64,000 bases of DNA, from NCBI RefSeq assembly GCF_029773605.1, contig NZ_CP103807.1, positions 1,178,001 to 1,242,000 of the forward strand. The letters run 5' to 3'. Position numbers and translations under genes: made by a program. Shown here one piece after another: positions 58,882-64,000 of the stretch (position 1 is its first letter; each line of letters opens with the position of its first letter). The stretch is from Actinobacillus genomosp. 2. Lineage in GTDB: Bacteria > Pseudomonadota > Gammaproteobacteria > Enterobacterales > Pasteurellaceae. Under the pieces are notes generated by a model. It was given only the letters and a program-made list of their open reading frames with translations. It searched no databases and was not told the origin of the DNA.

Positions 58882-58908
58882 AAAGGCGACCAAAGCGGTC
58901 GCCTTTTT
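58882..58908. terminator. Bidirectional terminator between yidD and glnA
   Basis: AAAGGCGACC and GGTCGCCTTT pair across a 5-base loop with TTTT after it. Confidence 0.88.
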
Positions 58909-58922
58909 AGATCTTTTTGCAA

Positions 58923-60338
58923 TTATGCGTAATACATTTCGAATTCTACTGGGTGTGGCGTCATATTTAAACGCTCAACCTCTTTGCGGCGAATACCAAT
59001 ATATGCATCTACGAATTCTTTCGAGAATACGCCGCCTTGAGTTAAGAACTCATAGTCAGCTTCAAGTGAGTCTAATGCTTCCTCTAATGAACTTGCCACT
59101 GCCGGAATTTCTTTAAGTTCTTCCGGTGGTAAGTCATAAAGGTTTTTATCCATTGCATCGCCTGGGTGGATTTTGTTAATCACACCGTCTAAACCTGCCA
59201 TTAATAATGCAGCGAAGCAGAGGTATGGGTTTGCTAACGGATCCGGGAAACGAGCTTCAACACGTGTTGCTTTCGGGCTAGTTACTGCAGGAATACGGAT
59301 TGATGCAGAACGGTTACTCGCTGAATACGCTAATAATACTGGAGCTTCAAAGCCCGGTACTAAACGTTTGTATGAGTTGGTACTTGGGTTAGTAAACGCA
59401 TTTAATGCTTTAGCGTGTTTAATGATACCGCCGATGTAATAAAGTGCCGTTTCAGATAAACCTGCATATTTATCGCCCATAAATACGTTTTTGCCGTCTT
59501 TACTTAATGACATATTACAGTGCATACCTGAGCCGTTATCACCAGCAAACGGTTTTGGCATAAAGCAAGCGGTTTTGCCGTGTTCTAATGCAACATTTTG
59601 CACGACATATTTATAGATCTGTGTTTCGTCCGCTTTTAAGGTTAGGCTGTTGAATTTTGTCGCAATTTCATTTTGACCTGCTGTTGCCACTTCGTGGTGA
59701 TGTGCTTCAACCACTAAGCCCATTTCTTCTAAAATTAAACACATTTCCGAACGAATATCGTGTGCTGAATCAATTGGTGCAACAGCACAGTAACCGCCTT
59801 TTTTGAGTGGACGATAGCCTGTATTGCCGTCTTCGTATTTACGATTCGTGTTCCAAGCCGCTTCAATATCATCGATTTTATACGATACGTTGTTCATACC
59901 AACGTTATAACGTACATCATCAAATAAGAAGAATTCCGGTTCCGGACCAAACATTACGCTATCAGCGATACCGGTTGATTTTAGGTAATTTTCTGCACGA
60001 ATAGCAATTGAACGTGGGTCACGGTCGTAAGATTGCATTGTGTTTGGGTCATAGATGCTACAGCGGATAGTCAGAGTAGGGATTCGAGCGAAAGGGTCAA
60101 CAACAGCGGTTTCAGCGATTGGCATTAAAAGCATATCGGCTTTATTGATCGCTTTCCAACCTTCAACAGACGAACCGTCGAACATTTTCCCTTCTTCAAA
60201 TAAGTCTTCTAAATCGTCACCGATTAAACTTACCAGGAGTGAAACACCGTGTTCTTTACCTTTGATATCGGTAAATTTTAACATTACGAATTTGATATCG
60301 TTATCTTTAATTAAATCAAATACTCTTTTTACAGACAT
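58923..60338 (-). CDS. glnA: Glutamine synthetase, type I
   Basis: A 471-residue dodecameric enzyme that makes glutamine from glutamate and ammonia. Visible motifs are [43 protein letters not shown], and the adenylylation region [13 protein letters not shown] with its Tyr, indicating GlnE control. GGAAG nine bases upstream sets the ATG. No glnL/glnG genes and no clear sigma54 site are seen upstream. Confidence 0.97.
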   Translation of the reverse strand: MSVKRVFDLIKDNDIKFVMLKFTDIKGKEHGVSLLVSLIGDDLEDLFEEGKMFDGSSVEGWKAINKADMLLMPIAETAVVDPFARIPTLTIRCSIYDPNTMQSYDRDPRSIAIRAENYLKSTGIADSVMFGPEPEFFLFDDVRYNVGMNNVSYKIDDIEAAWNTNRKYEDGNTGYRPLKKGGYCAVAPIDSAHDIRSEMCLILEEMGLVVEAHHHEVATAGQNEIATKFNSLTLKADETQIYKYVVQNVALEHGKTACFMPKPFAGDNGSGMHCNMSLSKDGKNVFMGDKYAGLSETALYYIGGIIKHAKALNAFTNPSTNSYKRLVPGFEAPVLLAYSASNRSASIRIPAVTSPKATRVEARFPDPLANPYLCFAALLMAGLDGVINKIHPGDAMDKNLYDLPPEELKEIPAVASSLEEALDSLEADYEFLTQGGVFSKEFVDAYIGIRRKEVERLNMTPHPVEFEMYYA

Positions 60339-60568
60339 TGTGGGACTTCCTTCAAGCGGGTTAATTTTCACAGGAATTTGCGAAAGAAGAAAGATACAAG
60401 AATTTGAGAAATTTTTAAATAGACAAATGCAATATTTTACAAAAAATTTTGATTCGAAAGATATTTGTTTTGAAAAAGGAGAATATCGAAAGTTAAACGT
60501 TTGCGTCGAAATAAGTGACTCAATAATTCAGAAATAAACGATTGCCATTAATACGAAAGCGATAAAAT

Positions 60569-60600
60569 AAAATGAGCTAGGTTTTACCTAGCCATTTTAA
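60569..60600 (-). terminator. Terminator after cpdA
   Basis: On the minus strand AAAATGGCTAGGTA pairs with ACCTAGCTCATTTT, followed by TATTTT. Confidence 0.8.
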
Positions 60601-60610
60601 CAAAAATCCA

Positions 60611-61438
60611 TTAATAACCTTTCGATTTAAAGTCCGGTAAAAATGCGTTGGAATTTAACCGCTTCACTTCCGTTTCGATATGTCCATCATCAAATAAATT
60701 TAATTCTCGCCAGCCTTGCGGAAGCATATCTAGGGTAAATTCATCACAATCGGGTTTAAATTGAATACAAGTGGAAGGTGTGGCAAACACACGGTAATTT
60801 TTCCAAAGTGCATCCACTTCTTGATGGATATGTCCGTGCAGAATCGCTTTAACATTGGGGTAATGTTGTAACACTTCCGCTAGCTGTTCACTGTTATTTA
60901 AGCAATGTTGATCAAGCCATGCGGAATGCGTAGATAAAATATTATGATGAAGAACAACCAACGTATAACGATCCGGATATTCGGCAAGTTTTTTATCTAA
61001 CCAAGATAATTGGCCAAATGAAAGATGTCCACTTGCAGCTCCAGCTACTTGACTGTTCAACATAATAATTTGCCATTTCTCACCGGTTAAAATATGTTTT
61101 GCCGGAGAAATATGTGGATACTTTGCTAAATATAACCCCATATGCGGCTGTAAATCATGATTTCCTTCTAGCCAAAAAATCGGCTTTGCCAACGGTTTAA
61201 CCATTTCAGCGAAACGATGATAAGCCTCAGGATTATGATCTTGGATAAGATCACCGGTTGCCAATACCAGATCGTAATCAAATTCACTTTGTTGTATTTG
61301 GTCAAGTACCGCTTGAAAACTATCCGTGGTATTTACACCAAGCAAATCATCTTTTTCAGAAGAAAATAAATGCGGATCCGTAATTTGTAGAACTCGCACT
61401 ACCGGTTCTTTTTTACCTAATGAATAAAAGCTACCCAT
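60611..61438 (-). CDS. cpdA: 3',5'-cyclic-AMP phosphodiesterase CpdA
   Basis: A 275-residue metallophosphoesterase that hydrolyses cAMP. The dimetal motifs are ITDPHLF (DxH), ATGDLIQD (GD), LEGNHD (GNHD), VVLHHN and LHGHIHQE (GHxH). In Haemophilus the homologue (icc) lowers cAMP and so controls competence with CRP. crp lies about 31 kb away in this window. nudF follows upstream on the same strand, as in E. coli (nudF-yqiB-cpdA). Confidence 0.95.
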   Translation of the reverse strand: MGSFYSLGKKEPVVRVLQITDPHLFSSEKDDLLGVNTTDSFQAVLDQIQQSEFDYDLVLATGDLIQDHNPEAYHRFAEMVKPLAKPIFWLEGNHDLQPHMGLYLAKYPHISPAKHILTGEKWQIIMLNSQVAGAASGHLSFGQLSWLDKKLAEYPDRYTLVVLHHNILSTHSAWLDQHCLNNSEQLAEVLQHYPNVKAILHGHIHQEVDALWKNYRVFATPSTCIQFKPDCDEFTLDMLPQGWRELNLFDDGHIETEVKRLNSNAFLPDFKSKGY

Positions 61439-61644
61439 ACTATGCCCCTTAGTTTTATGTTATTGTTGTTATTCCCTCGTAATTGGGCAACTTTATACTA
61501 CTTTCTTTAAGTTTATCAGCTAGTTAAGTTTAAAAATGAGCGTTATACCTCATTTTTCACAAAAATTTACATTTTTTGCGTATTTATCAACAAATTCGCC
61601 CTCTCTCGAGGGCGAAAACTTTAGTCTGTTCAATAGACTAATAC

Positions 61645-62268
61645 TTACTTTTGGTATTTTTGATAATTCAGCTGTAACCACTGTAAACCGACTACCGCAA
61701 TTACATTGTCAATTTTGCCTTCACATACCCATTGATACGCCTGTTCACGGCTTACTACGTGTACCAAAATATCCTCACCCTCTTCTTCTAAACCGTGTAC
61801 TGCACCTGATTGAACGGTAGAGCTATCAACTAGCCCTAAAAATAGATGCAAACGCTCTAATTGCCCACCCGGGCTATCCCAAATGCTGAGTGCGTGTTCC
61901 ACCTTTTCAACATATAAACCAGCTTCTTCTTGTGCTTCTCGAATAGCGACTTCCGCCGGATCTTCATTTCCTTTATCAATCATACCGGCAACCAGTTCCA
62001 ATAACCACGGCGATTTATCCGAATGAGGAGCATAAGCGCCGATACGAACCTGTTCGACTAATACAACGCTATCACGAACCGGATCATAGGCAATCAGTGC
62101 GGATGCCGCCCCTTTAATTAATAATTCACGTACGATTTCACCGCTCATTTCGCCACTGAACAACTTATGACGAAAATACATTTTTTTCAGTTCAAAATGC
62201 CCTTTATAAACGGTTTCTTCTTTTATTATTTGTAAATCGTTTTGTGAGAATTGAAGAATCTCAGCCAT
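61645..62268 (-). CDS. nudF: ADP-ribose pyrophosphatase
   Basis: A 207-residue Nudix hydrolase that splits ADP-ribose. The Nudix box is GMIDKGNEDPAEVAIREAQE followed by EAGL (about 95-118), and the Pro about 15 residues after it fits the ADP-ribose subgroup. It is on the same strand after psiE, nine bases apart, and before cpdA. AAGGAAT precedes the ATG. Confidence 0.94.
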   Translation of the reverse strand: MAEILQFSQNDLQIIKEETVYKGHFELKKMYFRHKLFSGEMSGEIVRELLIKGAASALIAYDPVRDSVVLVEQVRIGAYAPHSDKSPWLLELVAGMIDKGNEDPAEVAIREAQEEAGLYVEKVEHALSIWDSPGGQLERLHLFLGLVDSSTVQSGAVHGLEEEGEDILVHVVSREQAYQWVCEGKIDNVIAVVGLQWLQLNYQKYQK

Positions 62269-62277
62269 ATAAATTCC

Positions 62278-62697
62278 TTAGCTTTTACGTAAGCGGTCTG
62301 TATGAACAATAAATAATGCAATAATCATCACTAAAATAGAGAGTGCAAACAAGAGCGTGTGCATTGCATTAGAATGATCGACAATGATTAAACGTACCAT
62401 TGCGGTAATCCCGATATACAGAAAATAACGCAACGGAAAGTGATAATTATATTTAAAATACTGTACGATCAGGGCTAAAAATTCAAAGTAGAGAAAGAAA
62501 ATCACGATTTTCTCGACAATTTGGAATTTTTCACTGTGGTTTGCCAATAATTCGTATAAAGAATAGGCTTCCGAAAAGAGTGAATAAGACAATAATAAGC
62601 CGGCAACTAATAGTGAAATATTAAGTATCCACTGGAAACATTCAGAAATAACTTTTCCAAATCGCGAGTGTTGTTCTTCTAAAGTAAGTTTAGGCAT
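62278..62697 (-). CDS. psiE: PsiE family membrane protein
   Basis: A 139-residue protein with four membrane helices (about 18-38, 55-75, 82-102 and 112-133), matching phosphate-starvation-inducible PsiE in length and layout. The function is unknown. The ATG overlaps the end of the phosphopantetheinyl transferase gene by eight bases, so the two are translationally coupled. An upstream in-frame extension is ignored. In E. coli psiE is controlled by PhoB and CRP; no such site is clear here. Confidence 0.85.
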   Translation of the reverse strand: MPKLTLEEQHSRFGKVISECFQWILNISLLVAGLLLSYSLFSEAYSLYELLANHSEKFQIVEKIVIFFLYFEFLALIVQYFKYNYHFPLRYFLYIGITAMVRLIIVDHSNAMHTLLFALSILVMIIALFIVHTDRLRKS

Positions 62698-63418
62698 TTT
62701 TATCCCTTGGGTTAACTTGATAAATAAGCGGTTCAAAATCAGTGACTTTTTGTAATTTCCCGTCTTTCCATTGACGAATAACGGCAAGTGAATCACATAA
62801 ATCCTGATAAAAGTAACATAAATAAAATGGCAACTGATGATAAAAATGTAATGTCCCTGTTGGACAATGTACCGATCTGATAATCCGTTGTTTTGGCAAA
62901 TGTTTTACCTCTGATAATTGCACAATCCCTACGCCTTGTGATTTTAATACGGCTTCATGTAAGCACCAGCTCAAATAAAAGCGGTCTGTTAATTCAGTAA
63001 AAGGCGTATAGTTCTGTTCGAGTAGCCCTACGATTTCTTCTCGATTTGCATAATGACGTAATAAATCAGCATAACGTCTGACTTTTTGCGGATGTTCAAT
63101 ATCAATCCCCACTTGTAATTTGTGTTTATGATAGCAAAAGATGACAGCAACCCAATCCCCCGAATGGCTGATATTAAAATCAATTTGTTCATTTGATACA
63201 AAAGGTCTGCCGCTTTGGGTACGCTGAATATTCGCTAATAGTGCTGGCGGCAATTGATATTTTTCAAACAGCTTTGCCAATAAAAATTGAGCTGTTCTAC
63301 GACTTTGCCAACGTTTTAATTGGCGTTCGGAAAGCCCTGCCGGCGGTAAAAAAGGATGCGGTAGCGGCTCATCACAATGTGCAAATACTACTTCAATAAT
63401 AGGGAATGAATCTGGCAT
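62690..63418 (-). CDS. 4'-phosphopantetheinyl transferase (Sfp type)
   Basis: A 242-residue Sfp-type enzyme that adds the phosphopantetheine arm to carrier proteins. The motifs are FNISHSGDWVAVIF, VGIDIEHP (metal Asp) and FYLSWCLHEAVLKSQGVG (WxxKEA-like, here W-C-L-H-E-A-V-L-K). No peptide or polyketide synthase is in the window; the carrier target could be fatty acid ACP, since some Haemophilus use such an enzyme instead of AcpS. It is coupled to psiE. Confidence 0.9.
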   Translation of the reverse strand: MPDSFPIIEVVFAHCDEPLPHPFLPPAGLSERQLKRWQSRRTAQFLLAKLFEKYQLPPALLANIQRTQSGRPFVSNEQIDFNISHSGDWVAVIFCYHKHKLQVGIDIEHPQKVRRYADLLRHYANREEIVGLLEQNYTPFTELTDRFYLSWCLHEAVLKSQGVGIVQLSEVKHLPKQRIIRSVHCPTGTLHFYHQLPFYLCYFYQDLCDSLAVIRQWKDGKLQKVTDFEPLIYQVNPRDKNA

Positions 63419-63477
63419 AAATGGGATCTTACAAGCGGTTAAATTGAATCAAAATTTTGCAAAAAATAAGCGATATT

Positions 63478-63906
63478 CTACCGTTTTATCGCAAGGGTTA
63501 AAACGCCTGCCGCAACGAGTGCAATACCAATCCAATCTTGACCGCTTGGTCTTTCGCCTAAAAAAATCACAGCAAATACAGTCACTAAGACAAGACTAAA
63601 TTTATCAATCGGAGCAACTTGTGAGGCATTTCCGATTTGTAACGCTTTGAAATAAGCCAACCATGAACCGCCGGTTGCGAGTCCGGATAAGATTAAAAAT
63701 GTCCAGTTTTTACCTGTCAGCGAACCGAACGGTTGCCATTTACCGCTATAAGTTAGAAAGGCGGCAAGTGCGATTAGAATCACCACGGTTCGGATAAAAG
63801 TAGCAAAATCCGAATCAATGCCCTGTAAGCCGACTTTAGCAAAAATTGCGGTCAACGAGGCAAATAAAGCGGAAGCTAACGCCCAATATAGCCACTCATT
63901 TGACAT
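63478..63906 (-). CDS. Half-size EamA family transporter
   Basis: A 142-residue protein with one EamA domain (about five helices), ending GERPSGQDWIGIALVAAGVL. Most EamA transporters have two such domains, so this is a single-domain member that would have to dimerise. GGAG eight bases upstream supports the start giving MSNEWLYWALASALF. The substrate is unknown. Confidence 0.85.
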   Translation of the reverse strand: MSNEWLYWALASALFASLTAIFAKVGLQGIDSDFATFIRTVVILIALAAFLTYSGKWQPFGSLTGKNWTFLILSGLATGGSWLAYFKALQIGNASQVAPIDKFSLVLVTVFAVIFLGERPSGQDWIGIALVAAGVLTLAIKR

Positions 63907-64000
63907 AAACCACTCCAAAATGATTATAAAAAAAGCAAACAAACCTAATAAATAGCCAAATTTCACAAAATATATACTGATTTGACTTTTGTATTTGGTT

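Noticed and set aside
60055-60537. Plus-strand open frame across the glnA start
   Set aside because: It is antisense to the conserved glnA N-terminus with no ribosome site.
61595-61616. TTCGCCCTC/GAGGGCGAA hairpin as a nudF terminator
   Set aside because: The stem is perfect, but a proper T-run is lacking on the minus strand, so it is noted but not called a terminator.

Overview
The window is a chromosomal segment of a Pasteurellaceae bacterium, most likely an Actinobacillus of the A. pleuropneumoniae group. The evidence is the low G+C content, the many copies of the Apl-type DNA uptake sequence (core ACAAGCGGT), often as inverted pairs that double as terminators, and the Pasteurellaceae gene set (tat-ubi operon, miaA-hfq-hflX, dat-ddc). 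Most of the DNA is ordinary housekeeping sequence. This was read without tools, so family names come from motifs and memory, not from searches.

Layout. 1-3.3 kb (minus): redox and detoxification genes (DoxX, FMN reductase, zinc alcohol dehydrogenase) and a patatin-like lipase. 3.5-10.2 kb (plus): ispB, a small toxin-antitoxin-like pair with a stop codon inside the toxin gene, queH, fabD, fabG, brnQ, mutM. 10.2-16.5 kb (minus): a DUF4870-type membrane protein, hemB, tatCBA and ubiBJE, so protein export is linked to ubiquinone synthesis. 16.5-17.7 kb: corA with a structured leader. 17.8-19.0 kb: a frameshifted gene carrying a second copy of the same toxin-like domain, then two identical tRNA-Ser(UGA) genes. 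19-27.2 kb: trmA, maoP, a YeeE/TusA sulfur-uptake pair, ddc and dat (1,3-diaminopropane synthesis), rpmG and rpmB with a structured leader, radC. 27.4-33.9 kb: coaBC, dut, slmA, yheU, crp, then mazG-like, hflX, hfq, miaA. 34-42.3 kb: a HigBA-like toxin-antitoxin pair and a 2488-residue trimeric autotransporter adhesin with an 11-copy TTTTG tract about 210 bp upstream. 42.6-43.3 kb: a small accessory patch with hairpins, gene remnants and a near-consensus promoter. 43.4-64 kb: obg, argS, yecM, two lipoproteins, mutL, pepO, a SpecificRecomb-family membrane protein, yeaD, mlaA, metJ with its operator, rpmH-rnpA-yidD, glnA, cpdA, nudF, psiE, a phosphopantetheinyl transferase and a half-size EamA protein.

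The most interesting material is not the large genes. Two members of one YafO-like toxin family are broken in different ways, one by a Trp-to-stop change and one by a one-base frameshift in a fusion gene. The adhesin promoter region carries a likely phase-variation tract. There are several structured leaders (corA, rpmB, dat, brnQ). Two copies of a hairpin-stem-hairpin repeat lie in the fabD-fabG and obg-argS gaps, and there is a 73-bp MITE-like element upstream of pepO.
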